Origin: Sphagnum compactum
Taxonomy: Eukaryota > Bryophyta > Sphagnopsida > Sphagnales
Length of the DNA stretch: 64,000 nt
Reading direction: 5' to 3'
NCBI GenBank assembly: GCA_965153455.1
Contig: OZ234500.1
Coordinates: forward strand, 5,952,001-6,016,000
A program made the translations under genes and the position numbers. Below are positions 50,701-64,000 of the stretch, in pieces. The notes below the pieces were generated by a model that saw nothing but the letters and a program-made list of their open reading frames with translations, had not been told where the DNA came from and did no database searches. The stretch's first letter is position 1. Every line of letters starts with the position of its first letter.

Positions 50701-53700
50701 ATACCATATTGTGTTTTTTGTTAAGAAGCTAATTGTTTGATATTGGTTTGCTAGTCTGAATGAAGATTGCACTATCCTACTTTCTAATTGGCAATATTTA
50801 ATTGCATGTCAAGGAAAATCAATTTGCACAAGTAATATCAAACCTTCATGTAATGTGTGGAAGTGCATGATCAAACTATATTCTAGGCATGTCATTCAAG
50901 GGGGGAAAACGGAGTAGACTTTTTGAAAAGGGAGGGTTTTTTTTAGCTTCAAATGTGGGTTAGTTTTTGGAATTAGTTTTTTTTTTTTTTTTTTTTTAAA
51001 GTTGCATATGAAAATTTGAGACTTGGTGTTGTTGACTTTTCATTTTTCATTATGGGAAATGACAATGTGACCCATTGGTTTGCATATACAAAACAATCAA
51101 CATCGAATGATTCATTTCGGTTCTAAGACTTTGCATAAAACTCAATTCATCTTCATCCACCTCCTTTTGATTAGTGTAAAATATGGAGGGGTGACATCCA
51201 CACAAATTAATGCTTGGGTCACCAACCTTAGACCTTGTAACCTACTTATTCACTTGTCTAATTTGGATGTTCTTGTGATCTTAAGTACATATCAAGGTTG
51301 CAAAATTTTGGGATCAATTGATTTTGGCGCATTCAAATATGGAGAGCATTACTAGCTTGGAAGTGGGCAAATGTATGAATGGGAGTCATAATTGAGTCTT
51401 TAGATTGTACTCATTATTCATTGTTAGTTACTATCACTAACTCCTTATATTATTATACTATTATATTATAATAGTAGCCTATTATTTATTTTTAATTATT
51501 ATATTTTGTTCCCCTTTTTTTTTCCCATCCACATTTCATCATACAAGTTAAGATAAGGATTTCAATATGAATGAAAAACATATTGGTTAACAAGTCATCA
51601 CCCCAAACAATTATAAACCTAGCACTATAGGTTAGTTGCATACTTTGCTTATGTTCCAAAGCACAAACATGTTGCAAAATTAATTTTGAAGGATCCCCAA
51701 GCATACTAAAATACATATCGTAGTACTTTTACCATTTCGGCATAAATTAAATTATTTTTCATTTTGTCAAAATTTTGGAAAGTTATTTATTATTTGTGTT
51801 GAAATTTTAATAAAATCAAAATTTTGGCTTTCAAGTTTGAACCACAAATCTCCTAGGATAGAGACCTAAATCTAGGACAATTTGGACACACTAGACTATT
51901 CTATAACTCTAACAATAGCTTGTTTATTTTTTTCTATAATCATTATTGCCGAAAGTTGCAGAATTAAAAAATCAAGTGTCGAAGTTAAGATTTAAGATTT
52001 AATTAACTATTCGGCAACAAACTTCCAAAATGAAAAATGTACTAGGATACTTCCCAAAGTAATTCGTTTTGAAAACTTACAAGCACCTACAGAAGTCAAG
52101 GCACTTGGACCAAGTCTAACTAGGCCTTTTGGTGAAGCTTACTTGGCAATTCTTCCCTAGGCTTGAAAGGCTAGAAGAGCTTGCCTATATGGGGGTAGTG
52201 AACAAATGGTTTTCTTGAACTCTTAAAAGCCTTGAATTGTAGTTTATTGGCATCAATATATCCCCTATTAGAAAAAATTCAACCTTCCATTTTTCCACTT
52301 TTGAATTATGTTGTGCCAAATGGAGGTGTGTGGTAATTTAAACTAAAACAAAGGGGTTGATAAAATTAGGAACAAATAACAACTAACCCATTGTCACACA
52401 TGTTTTTCTTTGAGCTTTAGAGTTTTCGAGGTGTCATCTAATATGATACCCTACCCAATTAGAAACTGACACATGGCATATGGAGCTCATCATAGCACGA
52501 AAAACATGTTTCATGAAGTGCTATTTGACATGGTTTTGTGACTAGTAGTGATGTGTGAGTATTTGATTTTGTTACTAATTTTTGGTTCCAATTTTTGAAA
52601 TTTAAAAAACAAAAAGCTTCTAGTTCATATCTTTTGAAAATTTCAGAATTAGAGAATCTCAATTTTTGGTTATTTCAAAATTTTCAAAAAAGGTTATTCT
52701 AATAATGATAAGAAATTGGAACTAGTTTAGAGAGAATAAGTTTAAGTTCCATTAGGGGTCTTCACTTTTTGGGTGATATTTTTAGAAGATGATTTTAACA
52801 TGTATTTTTCAAAACTAGTTTATTTTTGCCAAACACATTGTTGTTGATGCCTCTTTGTCCCCAAGCTTGAACAACACAATGAGCACTTTGGGTTCTCTTG
52901 TGTATTTTCTTGAAATTCTACATGTGTTAGTTGATTGTTGTGATTCATTAAGAAATTATGCAACTTATGATATTTATTTTTGTTGCTTGTGTTTCATTTC
53001 CTTGTTAGTGAACTATGAGACAATATGTTCAAATTGTATGAGTATTAGTTTTTTTTGTTGTAGTAGTTATTTGTTCTTTATAAAATGCTTTTCTTTAGAA
53101 CTTTCAAAGGTGTGTTTATAACTAAAATGAATAAAATTGAAAACCCTTCACATAGTACTTATTTATGCATTCAATTTGGGAAATGGTCAACAATTTTGTT
53201 AACATTCTTTGATACATGAAAGTCCTACATGACAAACATTGTTGTTTCCAAATGTCAATCAACTACAACATATGCTAAAAATTCAACTTGAAACTATCTA
53301 CTAAATCCCATAACATCAATCAACCAAGAATTTGGAATTTGGCCAAAAATGAATACCTTTTATGTTCATTGGATCTTTTGAGCTTCTAAAAGGCACCCAA
53401 GATGCAATGCATAATAAAAACTTAGTCCAACTTCATCACTAGTTCGATTGGAACATGTTCACCCTTAACATTTAAAAAAAACCCACCTTCCCATTCCCAA
53501 AAATTACAAGGCAAAAAACCACCCAGATGTAAAATTGTGTTTTTCTTACCATGTCCCCTTACAAATTTAAATCCTTTAACCCCCAATGGATTTTTACAAA
53601 TAAGGTAAAAGAAATTCTCTTGCCTCATGAATAGTTAGAACTTAGGGTTTTTAACTTCTTTCAACAGTTATTGGTCTGACCCCAAATGCTAGAACTATAA

Positions 53701-55649
53701 TCCTATTTTTTTTCATTAATGCATCACATATCATATTCTTATATGTCCGACTCACAAGAGCTTAGACCACCTCATTTTCTCATTACCTCCCAACATCAAT
53801 CTTTAATGATCATGATGAGAAATGCATTGTTTGTTTTAAATCGAATTATTGGGCATAACAAAATGAAGAAAAATTAAAATCCTTTCAACTCAAGATTAAT
53901 TCAATCATCACAATTCAACAACATACATTCAAAACATGAAAAAACACCAAATTTACATGCAATTTAGTTTGGATTGAAAATCTCCTTAATTCAAAATTCT
54001 TGGTTTTTCCCTTTTAAGTCATTTTCAACCTGTTTGTTAATGTCCTATTGCTCCCTTCTTTTCTTTCATTAGTTTTTCTTCAATGCAACCTTATCCCTTA
54101 ACATCAACAACATTTTCAAAAAAATAAGGTTACTTACAACACAAATCACACACACAAAACATGCACAACACTATTGCAACTCCCATAAAGTTCCATTATA
54201 GCTATAGCCATCCATGGAAAGAAGACAACTTATGGTTGCATCCTTTTTCTTTTTAGCAAAGATATGATAATAACATCTTCAACCCTAATCCAATTTCCAT
54301 TCCCATAATTTTTCCCTTGCTCAATGTCATCCTTGAATTATTTTTTCACACTAATTTGTAAAAACTAGATTATTTCATCATTTTGGGTCACATGTCTTTT
54401 CATCCTCAAACATTTATTCTTCTCCATCTTTTCCAACTAACTTATCATTTTACATTTTTCATCTTGCATTGCTAGCATGTCATCATTTTTGCATACAAAT
54501 GAAACTAGAGATTAACATTGGCAAAAGAAAAAGATGTCAATAAGAAAACCACTAATAGTGTCACATTGCAAGTGCAACAAGATGCTTTTTGACTTTGTTT
54601 GCAACCAAATTGGTGATGGTTGCAAGATTTTTGCTCATTACTTAGTGTAATTTAATCAATAATTGAACTTATTTTGCTCAAATTCTTGTTGTTAGAATTA
54701 ATCACACTAGGTTTGACATGGAAAAAAAAATGTTAGCACTACCAAAATCCATTATATGGACCATACATCATTTTCAATTCAACCATAAAGTTTTTGATTT
54801 ATGTATGGGTAAAAAATACCCAATTCATGTTTGTCAATTTCAAATAAAAGTCTTGCATCCTATTTTATATTTAATGTTTATGCTACATTTAGAATCACAC
54901 GTGATTTATATCTCAACTTTTTATGTTGTTGAAGAGTAAATGATTTAAAAGCTTTGGAGCCATATTTGTACATGTAATTTTTGTAGGAAATTTTTGTAGT
55001 TTTTAAAAATATATATATTTCAAATGCCACTTTTACCACCAAAATAAATATTACACAACCATAAACCTAAAGTGTTGCTATATGAAAGCTTGTGCCCTAA
55101 GCTATAAAGAGTGATGTATAACTTATTTTGGTGTTGTTTTTTAAAAAGTTTGCATTGCTTCACAAAAGATGCATATTATGTTGAATCCAAGTTGATTGGT
55201 GATTATCATAATTGCTTAAGCTCCCTTTTGAATCCAAATTTTTGGTTCACCTTAAAATACAATTTACCTACTTCATTGACATCAATTTTTCACACACACA
55301 AACACACACATATATATTTGCAATTTTTTTCTATCGCTCCCCGCACCCTTCTATCTATTGTTAGAAGTGTATTGTTTTTTATCTTTCAATATTCACCTTT
55401 GGCATATTTTTGTATGTTTCGTAACCTCGTTTGAAGAAAGGGTTTTGCCAAGTTTCCCAAGTAGGTTGTTAAATAACAAGTGTAACCATTTTTCAAATTG
55501 GTTTTTTCATTGATTCTTCTTTAAGATGGCAAACTCGAAATCTTGTTTTTGTTTTGTCACATTACATGATTAGACCAATGTGCTATTGAAAATCCAAGCT
55601 TTGTGCACCTATAGAAGCTCAACCTATTCAATTATATTTTTCACATTCA
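47711..55649. other. Long intergenic stretch, no gene seen
   Basis: Moderate to high AT. It contains a (CA)n microsatellite at 49638-49664, a G homopolymer at 50088-50102, and T homopolymers near 50980-50998. Open frames are all under 105 codons and none has a recognisable motif. Around 50205 the words GCCAAAATTGGCTAAATATA resemble a motif seen again near 58.5 and 63.3 kb. Confidence 0.5.
49638..49664. repeat. (CA)n microsatellite
   Basis: About 13 uninterrupted AC/CA dinucleotides. Confidence 0.95.
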
Positions 55650-56345
55650 GTTGAAGGTCATTTTGTCATGAAATTGAGTGACAGATTTGCACAAATGTTA
55701 AACTTGAAAACCTCCCTCCATACCCATTGGGTCAAAGGCCATTTTTTCATGAAACAAATGCTAGACTTGCATAAACCGTAAATTTTCCCCTTACACATGC
55801 ATTGAGTTGAAGGTTGCTATTTCATGAAAGAAGTGATGCAATCACATAAACACAAAAACCTCACTCCAAAATGTGCACTGATGTCCATGGTTTTGAAGGC
55901 TATACTTTCATAAAACAAAAGATGGATTTGCATAGACCTAAAACCCTAGAACCCATGTACAAAATGATCTTGAAGCCCATTGGAACAAAGGTGAAAGGCC
56001 ATTCATTTGTGAAACAAAAGCGATGGACTTGCATAAACCTTAAACCCCCTTCACAAGGGGCTTTGAAACCCATTGGGTGAAATGTCATTCATTTGTGAAA
56101 CAAAGTGATGGACTTGCATAAACCGAAAACCTTCAAAGCCCTCTCCAAAATGGCTTTTAACCCCACTGGCTCAAAGGTCATTCATTTATGGAACAAAGTG
56201 ATGAACTTGCACAACCCTAAACCCCCATCCCCGCACCCTCTCCTCCCTTCCCTTCCCTTCCACTCCCTCCAAAATGGGTTTTGAAGCCCATTGGGAGGAA
56301 GGCCCATTCTTTCATGAAACAAAATGATGGAATTGCATAAAATCC
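55650..56345. repeat. Tandem array, ~75-120-bp degenerate unit (about 8 copies)
   Basis: The word order TCAAAGGTCATTCATTT, then TGAAACAAAGTGATGGACTT, then GCATAAACC and CCCATTGG recurs from about 55650, 55733, 55808, 55893, 55987, 56079, 56172 and 56295. Mean spacing is about 92 bp. The seventh unit is lengthened by a CCTTCCCTTCC expansion. A short open frame at 55871-56080 reads two units and is not evidence of a gene. Confidence 0.82.
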
Positions 56346-58821
56346 TGATTTCTTCTAAATCCTAGGAATCACAATACAACAAAGTTCAGACAAAAAACCC
56401 ATTGAATCCCTCATTTTGTGAACTTCAAAAACAAGAGTGATGAGTGAAGCTCAGCTCATAAAAAAAGGATCTGATTATGGTACTACATAGATCTCCATGT
56501 ACAAACAATCTTCTTCTTCTTCTTCTCCTTCTTCTTCTTGCTTTGTTTTTCTCCTCTTCTCCTTCAATTGTGCAGCCGCCAGTTTGACAGTAAATTGTTT
56601 AGGGGGAGGGGGAAGCTAATGACAGATCCCAAGAGAAGAGAAAATTAGAAGCATATATGTCAGATCTGAGACCCCCATTGTGCCAGAAGAATACTGAAGT
56701 AAGTTATAATATTGTATAGTATAGTGTGGCTGGCACATATTAATTTAGTTGTGGGGATCCCCCAAGTCTTTTTTTTTTTTTTTCCCCCCTTTTTTCTCTT
56801 ATGTGATAGGCATCATTAATTGGCTAATCACAAAAAATAATAATTTAATCAAGCTTTGAACAGTCCCAAAAAAAAAGAAGATACATTCTAGTCTCCTTCT
56901 TTTGGGCTGCTCTTATGTAGGTTAAAAGAGTAGAACTTTTTAGGACAAGGGACATGGGATAAAGTGAGGTGATATTGGGAACATGGGGGGGGGCACAGGG
57001 AGGAGAGAGGGGGTACCTCCAAATTTGTTTTTCTTTATAATGAGCCATTTTGATTGGCCCATCAAAAAAAATTCTGAAACTTTGGAAGCTCCCAAAAATA
57101 AGAAGTTTCTATGTTAGGATGTAGAGCCTCCCCTTTGGATCTATAAAAACAAGAAAAGAAAAGACATTAGAAGAATAAGAAGTTGAATCAGTGGTGTGTT
57201 TATAAACAAGGGGTGTATCACATTGTGTGGCCTTGCCATTTACATTTAAAATGGATCTTAAGGCAAAACAAGAATTATGGAAACTCAAAAAAATATTTGA
57301 CCATGCAAAAATATAGTGTTCAAAAAATCCTCTAAAAGACACCAAAATCCTTCAAGATATCATAACTCTATAATAGCTAATCTCAAGTTTCAACACAAGC
57401 CAAAAAATATCATCTTTCAAAAATCCTCATATAAAAATACTAGACCTATTATTATTACCTAGTATGGGCCAAAATCCCCTAAGCTACTATACTCTATAAT
57501 GAATCTAAACACCATATCCTTGCCTTGGTAAGCAAGGCAATAAAGTTTTGCAGGGTTTTGATGAAGAGTTAGAAGAAGAAGTTGAATCAATTATAGCTCT
57601 GGAAGATACTGGCATAGATAACATTGGTTGAATACAATAATATCAATCTCCGATGCAAAAAAAATCCACAAATAGATATTAATATCAAATCACCAATGCA
57701 AGAAAATTCCACAAATAGATAATAATAATACCAAATCTCCAATGCAAAAAACACACACAAAATAGATAATAATATCAAATCTCCAAGCCAAAAACAATAC
57801 ACAAATTTAGTGCCAGCATCAGGATTTAGTGCAACAGGATCTCTCCCTTAATAAGTAAGGGGAGGGGGAAAAGAAGGAGTACGAAGAAGAAGAAGAAGGT
57901 GCTATGGCCCTGCATCATCTACGGGTGGCAGATTCCAGAGATCAGCTTGGGCACCGAAATCCACTACTAGCTAGCTAGCTACCCGTGTGCTTATTATGGT
58001 TTCTTAGATTCATGGATTCTTTCAAGCAGCCGGCGGCGGCTAAGTAATCTGGTAGCTGATCATCATCATTAATAATGCAGTATTACTACTACTACTACCC
58101 AGTTTCCAGATCATTAGCATTTAGACTTGGTTGAAGAGAAAGAAGATCCACCACCATCAGAAGAAGAATGGAGAAGCCTGAAGAAGAAGAAGACTGAAGA
58201 AGCCTGAAGAAGAAGATCAGCATCACATATAATTACTAGATCACCAGATTAACTGAAAATATTTCGCTCCCCAATATCATTAATTACATAGAAATGGCTG
58301 CTGAACGAAATTGGTTTTGCTGCAAATTTAATTATTTTGCTTCACAAATTCTGAGAGTTTTTTCCAAACTCTTCTCCATAACAACATAGGCTACTACTAC
58401 TACTACTGAGAGTCCCAGGGTTTTCTTAGGAATTTCTTTATGTATCCGAAGTGGTGATCATCATCTGTAGGAAGATTTGTTCAAAAAATGGCGATCTTCC
58501 TTAAGAATATTTAGCCAAATCTGGCTATCAACCAGATGGGCAGTATGATTCTTTAATCAACCTTGTATATTCATGGCTACACACTGAAAATCAAAAAGAA
58601 AAAAGAAATCTGGAAATTTTCACTATTTTCTTTTCCCACTTCTGGCGATGGAAACCCTCCAAAATCACTTCATTTTTGAGTTTTTTTATTAAAAATTTAA
58701 TTTAATTTTTATTTTTGGCTACATTTCGCCAGTAAAAACCAACCAGCTAATACTACTAACCTAGTTATGTCAAGAGCGTCTCCACCCACAAAAGTAAAGT
58801 GGCTGTTATATTGTATTTTGG
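56346..58821. other. Purine-rich, genic-looking non-coding stretch
   Basis: GC-richer than its surroundings from about 56.4 to 58.6 kb. It holds CTT runs (56512-56540), GAA runs (57880-57900 and 58140-58215), CCGGCGGCGG at about 58029, and ACT runs. No open frame above 80 codons and no splice-joinable coding pattern were found. It could be the leader or promoter of an unrecognised transcript, or a non-coding RNA. CAACCTACC-type words near 58.7 kb belong to a MITE-like end. Confidence 0.3.
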
Positions 58822-59035
58822 ATGAAGTACAGGTCTCAAAGTAGTGAGAAACTCCAATTTGGGCATAAAAGTAGGCCCAATGGCCTGGACACAGAAATTT
58901 GGATGAAAGTACAAGCTTGTGAAACTCCAGTTTGGGCCAGTATGTATGCCCATGGCCTCTATACACAATACTTTTGGATGAAGTACAAGCTTATGAAACT
59001 CCAGTTTGGGCCAGTACATTTGTGCTTGAGAGTTC
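58822..59035. repeat. Tandem repeat, ~77-bp unit, three copies
   Basis: GATGAAGTACAAGCTT, then GAAACTCCAGTTTGGGCC and GCCCATGGCCT, occurs in three consecutive copies starting near 58825, 58902 and 58978. The first is the most diverged. Open frames on both strands across it follow the repeat. Confidence 0.8.
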
Positions 59036-62000
59036 TCTTTTGGGTTCTAGCATTTGTGCTTTAACATCAGTTTAACTTCCATATCCTGTTTATAACCAAA
59101 TTTGGCTAACTCGATTTATCGATGATTGGCATTTTGGCTACATCACCAAAATGAAAAAAAAAAAAACCACAAACCAAGTTAGAGTCAAGTTAGGGTCTGA
59201 CTCTTAGGGACGGGGCATGGTGTGGGTTTAGGGTTTTTACTAGGATAAATTTAAAAAAAATTAAATTAAATAAAAATAATTCTGATCAGCAAGCAGCAGC
59301 TGGCCTGGATATCTCAGTTGGTTTTATTGAACCTGATGATGATGATGATGATGATGGATCTGATGATGATGAATGATGGGTGATGAGCTTGAATCAAGCC
59401 CTCAACCCCCCCTCCCTCCCCCCATCCTCTTCTTCCACAAAGATTCATCAGTTTCTTTTATGATCAGGATTCACAAGTGCTCATGATGATCTCTTCTTTG
59501 GTTTTTATGTCTGTGTTTTTGTACTGTTTATGTCAGTGGTACCTATTTTAGTTTAGTAGGAATCTGAACTCTAATAACTATTTCCCCTTTCACAACTCTC
59601 TCTCTCCTTTGTTCTGGGGGGAGGAAAAAGGGGGGTCACTTGTATTATATTATTTTGAGTATCTCTCCTAAGTTCATTGGGTTATTAGGTAGTTTGCTGC
59701 CTATTTGTAAATAGGATACTTGTTATTGTCTACCCTTGTTTACTTATTTGAAAATATGAAAATATATATTTATTTATTTGCAATGGATCAATATCAATAT
59801 TTTTAAAAAAAATTAATAAAATAAACATGTTAAATTTTATTTTTGAATGCCTTGTTTATTCTATGAATTTTTTTTGGGGGGGGGGGCCCTAATTTATGTT
59901 CTACATGTTTATAGATTTTATCTCCAAAGCAATTTTTTAAAAAAAATACCTTACTTTTGAATTGATGTCATTTTCGGAAAAATGCAAGTGACTCTCCCTT
60001 ACTCTATTTCCTTCCTTCCCTTTCCCCAGTCAGGCCCATTATGGTTAACAAAAATGCAAATTAAAGGTGGTTTTGTGGGAACCCAATTGGGTGATTATAT
60101 ATATATTTTTGGACACAAAAAATTGGGAAACTTTTGGAATTTTTTTTCTCATTTAAATTCAACAAAAAAAAAATCTAGGTTTTTTGGGGCAAAAAATTGC
60201 AAATTTTTTTTGACATCATAAAACTGACAAAAGGACAGAAGAAAAAAGACTTGGACCCAATACATAGTGCATGTGGAAGAAAAACAATAATTTCTGTGTG
60301 GGCATTTAATTTAATCTAATTAATTTATTTTTTTCTGGGGCCTTCTTCTGGTAGCCTACTGTGATTCCTTCATGATGTAGGTAGTCAGCCATGAAGAGGA
60401 GGAGAAAAAGGAGAGTAAATGAGAGAAGCTTTTCTCCAGAACTGGTGCTGTCAAATTTGCTTCATTTCTTTTGTTTGGATCAAATAAATGCCCTCCTGAT
60501 GCAAATAGCAGCAAGAAGCAGAAGAAGCTCTGTGCTCTCAAATAAATTTTTATTGGCAAAATTGCAGAATTCTCTGCAGCTGCAGCATTCTGATTCCCTC
60601 CCTCCCTCCCTCCCTCCCTCCATCTCCCTTCCTTCCCCCAACTTGGCTCCAGTGTACCCATCTGATGAGGCATCAAACCAAAAAATACCCATCATTTGCA
60701 TTTGCACCTTTGAATGACATGAAAACCACTTTTTCTGAAGGGATTGTCACTAACTTAATTGTTTCCCTCATTGTTGTTGTGGTATTATGTAATGAATAGG
60801 ACTAACACAAGACCGTTCTTTCTTTCAGGTATTTATGTGGAGTTTTGTTAGTAGAGAGTCCTTTTTTTAAAAAAAATAAAATTTTTAAAAATAGTTTTTT
60901 TTGTTATGTTTGTTAGTAGAATTTTTTTGTCAGTTACGAATGTTTACTTTCCTCCTTTTTTCCTAGATGGAAAATTAATTTTGACTTGGAAAAACATGAT
61001 TTCAATGACACGTACAAAGCAATTTTGTTTTCAAAAAATGGCCCTAAGTCAACAGATTTTGAAAAGAATACCCTGGGTTCTAAAACTGTCAACAGGTTCC
61101 AGCAGGTAGTCAAAATAAAACAAGATTTTAAAATGGAAATTTAAAAATTAAAATTAAAATAATAATAAAAATAATAAAAAAAACCTCTCGTGTTCTGTGG
61201 TCTATAGCCAAATTTTGGTTACATCACAAATTTGAAAATTAAAAAAAAAAAAAAGGAAAAGAAAATACATTGTCAGGTAAGGAGCTAGCTACCATGCATG
61301 CACATAACATGAGCCTTAAATATTTAGTGCTTGTGAACAACAAGCTTGCCATCATAAGCTGACTCTTATGCAAGTGTAATTGTTTTTTTCCAGGACTTTT
61401 TAAGTACAATAATATGGGCTGAAGGGCAATTTAAAGCACATTGGCCACCCTTACAAACTCTCTTTGAAAATCTGATGTCAAGGAAGAAGAAGAAAAAGGG
61501 AGTTGGGGGGGGCGGGGGTAAATAAAGCATACATCATAATAATAATAATAATAATGATAACAAATAATAACTATTATTTGATAAATAAGTCAGAACCTTT
61601 TTTTCTCTATTTATGACATGACCCTCCAACTTCCAAAAGGTTCCCACAAGTTAGTTGTTGCATGCAAATGGAGATAATTATTTTTGGGAAATTCAGAATT
61701 CATTTATGTTTTCCCCCAACTGATAAAAAACTCCCATGCAAAAAAGTGGAGGAAAAAAAAAACCACTAGAATAGAAGAGATGATGATTATGATGATGATG
61801 ATGAACCCATCAATAAATAAATAAATAAATAAATACATAAATACTGAAATAAATAGATTTTTAAAAAAAAATGATGATTATTATTTTTTCATTGGTGAAA
61901 AATGTATTTCATGTTTAAAATTTTTTTAATTCTTATTTATGGTTTTTTCAAAATAACACACACTTTTTACTCTCTTTATAGAACCATAATAAAATCCCTT

Positions 62001-63399
62001 TGTTTTGTCTGTGTGCAGATTTAATGTTGCTCCTATTCATTCCTGCAAAAGAGCAAAAATTTCAAAAAATTATTTAGGCTTTTTGGATTTTACAGCTGTT
62101 GTTGTTAAGCTTCATTGAATGAACTTCTGACTTCCTGCCATTAAAATTAAAAAATTTGTGAAAAATTAAAAAAATTTCCCATGAAACTCATGAATTTCAA
62201 CACAAAAATCAGAGTCAGTAATAAGTCATTAAGATATTTGATTACTGACCCCCCTTTTTTTTTTCCTTTTTCTTTTTCTGTTTCCTTCTGTGTTTCACAG
62301 TGTCAGGGAAGGTATCAAAAATTCCAATCACCTTCAAAAATTGCAGGGAAACACATATTAAATTTTCTGCGGAGTTGAGGAAGCCAAAAACATCATGCAT
62401 CATGGATTTTGCCCATTTGTTCCAATAATAAAAAAATAAAAAATAAAAAAGTAATAATGATAATAATAATAATTTAATTAAAAAAATCATTATTATTAGA
62501 GCATCTCCACCCACAACCCTTATTTGGGCCTCGATTCGTGTTTTACCATATCCAACATCATAACAAGTTATTCTCTCATCGTAGACATTGTTTTGCAATT
62601 AGACAATATTTTGTTGTTATTGTGACCAAAAAAATTTGGAAAATTCTTGGTAAATTCATTTTAAAAATGTAATTTCACTAGTTAGTTCTGTTAATTTCTT
62701 TCAAAAAACACCAAAAATTCAATTTCACAATGATTGAAAAAAAAAAAAAAAAACTAAACCCTTTATTCTCACCCCTTCAACATGAAAAATTGGATGGTAA
62801 GAGCATCTCCATAATGATTGGGTTATTTGAAATATCATAGTACCTTGGCTAGTTTGACACTAATTATATTATTTTTCACAAATGTTGAAAAATTCCCCCA
62901 AAAAGTAATTCTTTTATCAGAAATATATTTTTTTTCCTGAAGGAAAATAAAGAATTTGATGAAATATTTGGGAAAATATCATTTGTCAAAATGAAATTCT
63001 CAAAAAACTAATTAATTAATTAACAAACATATGTTTGTTGAAGTGGCCAAGGTAATCAATCTTTCATTTCATAATCGTCCAATTTTTCATGTTTATAGTT
63101 GGGGACGTGGGAATAATTAACACTATATGTTGGGTTGGGTACGGTAAAACACAGTTAGAGGCCCCAATAGGGGCAGTGGCTAGAGATGCTGGCTCTTACT
63201 TACTTATTTACTAGTAATTTTATTATATTCCTTCCCCAATTCTGTGACATAGCTGAAGTGGTGATTTAAGAAAAAAAAAGATAATTTAGCCAAATTTGGC
63301 TATAAATATATGAAAAAAAAAGATTAAGACCAATCCTTCTATATTTGCAGCTATTCAGATTATTATTATTATTATTATTTTCTCTTGTTCGTTTGGAGG
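59036..63399. other. Intergenic DNA with microsatellites and MITE-like motifs
   Basis: Holds an ATG run at 59335-59355, a G tract at about 59876-59887, CCCT repeats at 60597-60620, AAT/AATA runs near 61535-61560 and 61808-61840, and ATT runs at 63358-63380. GAGCATCTCCACCCACAA occurs at 62499-62516, and the perfect palindrome TAGCCAAATTTGGCTA at 63287-63302. No gene was recognised. The open frame at 60391-60717 is low complexity. Confidence 0.45.
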
Positions 63400-64000
63400 C
63401 CATTATGTCGTGTCTACAAACGGTTTGCTCGGTCTTCACTCGTGAAGGCCGTATCTAGCTGCCGAATGTTGTACCTAGTTAAGTAGTAGTCGAACGAATA
63501 CTCCAATTTCGGGCTGATGCGAGCCAGTGGGGTTTTTAATGAAACGACCAGTGTTTTAATGCATGTGACTGAAATATTTTGTCACGGGTTACATTCCAAT
63601 TGAGTTGTGTTATGAGTGTTTGTGTGTTCTGAGTTCTGACTTGACTGACCCGCACCCCCCCCCCCCTGTATCAATGCCCGCCGAAGGCGGAGGAGACAAC
63701 CGAAGTCGTTCCGGAAATCTAGATCGTGCAGGAAAACAAGTTCCGCTCTTGATGAGTGTACGTATTGTATTGTGTAGTGAATATGTCAGGAGACGAGGAG
63801 TCCTCACTAGCCATAAATGAAAAAAAGTAATTGCCAAAGAAGAAGAAGCTTTTTCCAGAAAATGCCCAGTGCCCCGTCCCCTTTGTTTTTTTTTATAAAA
63901 AATTCTTTTGTTTTTCGCGCCTTTATTTTTAGGAATGTGCGAAAGAAAGTATGTATGGCTGGTGGTCAGTTGCTACTTGCTGCCGATCAGTGCGTAATAG
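63400..64000. promoter_or_regulatory. GC rise at the right edge, possible promoter side of a gene beyond the window
   Basis: After 63.4 kb the sequence becomes richer in CpG (for example CGTTTGCTCGGTCTTCACTC-like text around 63420-63450, and 63670-63780) and low in the A/T homopolymers of the preceding DNA. A C homopolymer lies at about 63654-63667. The same compositional shift precedes the genes at 11, 15 and 37 kb. Opposite open frames at 63605-63837 have no domain. Confidence 0.3.

Overview
The window is nuclear DNA from a land plant. The evidence is spliced genes with GT-AG introns, plant-type gene families (UGE-class UDP-glucose 4-epimerase, EXO70, a SPI-1-like subtilase propeptide inhibitor), plant transposon relics, and long AT-rich intergenic DNA full of microsatellites. 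The low gene density, the Mutator-like SWIM transposase relic and the hAT relic would fit a bryophyte, fern or lycophyte, but that placement is inference and cannot be settled from the sequence alone.

Layout from left to right. (1) 71-2082, minus strand: the 5' five exons of an EEF1AKMT4/METTL13-like SAM-dependent methyltransferase that runs off the left edge. (2) 3-10 kb: AT-rich DNA with two degenerate arrays of a short CCTAAGTA-type motif in opposite orientations, one possible coding relic and a duplicated ~100-bp block. (3) 10.1-12.5 kb: an ~84-bp tandem array directly upstream of a complete four-exon gene for a small secreted stand-alone I9 inhibitor. A possible decayed copy of its last exon lies 1 kb downstream. 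(4) 14.76-17.30 kb: a four-exon gene for a 718-residue protein I do not recognise, with a C2HC zinc-finger-like motif. Its 3' coding end is present again, inverted, 630 bp downstream. (5) 18.7-26.85 kb: a composite mobile-element region. A Mutator-like transposase pseudogene (minus strand, 23.5-26.15 kb) has, on both sides, arrays of an AATACCYRCATA-like motif spaced about every 50 bp. On its left there is also a ~3-kb imperfect palindrome. (6) 27.5-28.0 kb: an hAT transposase relic, then AT-rich DNA with a ~260-bp tandem repeat. (7) 34.4-40.7 kb: an 84-86-bp tandem array, a GC-richer leader region, and a complete nine-exon UDP-glucose 4-epimerase gene of 376 residues. (8) 45.2-47.7 kb: a decayed EXO70 gene with in-frame stops and frameshifts. 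(9) 48-64 kb: no recognisable gene. It holds a ~90-bp array (55.65-56.35 kb), a ~77-bp array (58.8-59.0 kb), purine-rich stretches, microsatellites and MITE-like motifs. GC rises in the last 600 bp, which may be the promoter side of a gene beyond the window.

The intact genes look like unlinked single-copy housekeeping or secretory genes: translation-factor or other lysine methylation, nucleotide-sugar conversion for the cell wall, and protease control. I see no functional cluster. The most unusual material is the motif-flanked Mutator/palindrome complex and the inverted duplication at 17.2-18.1 kb.
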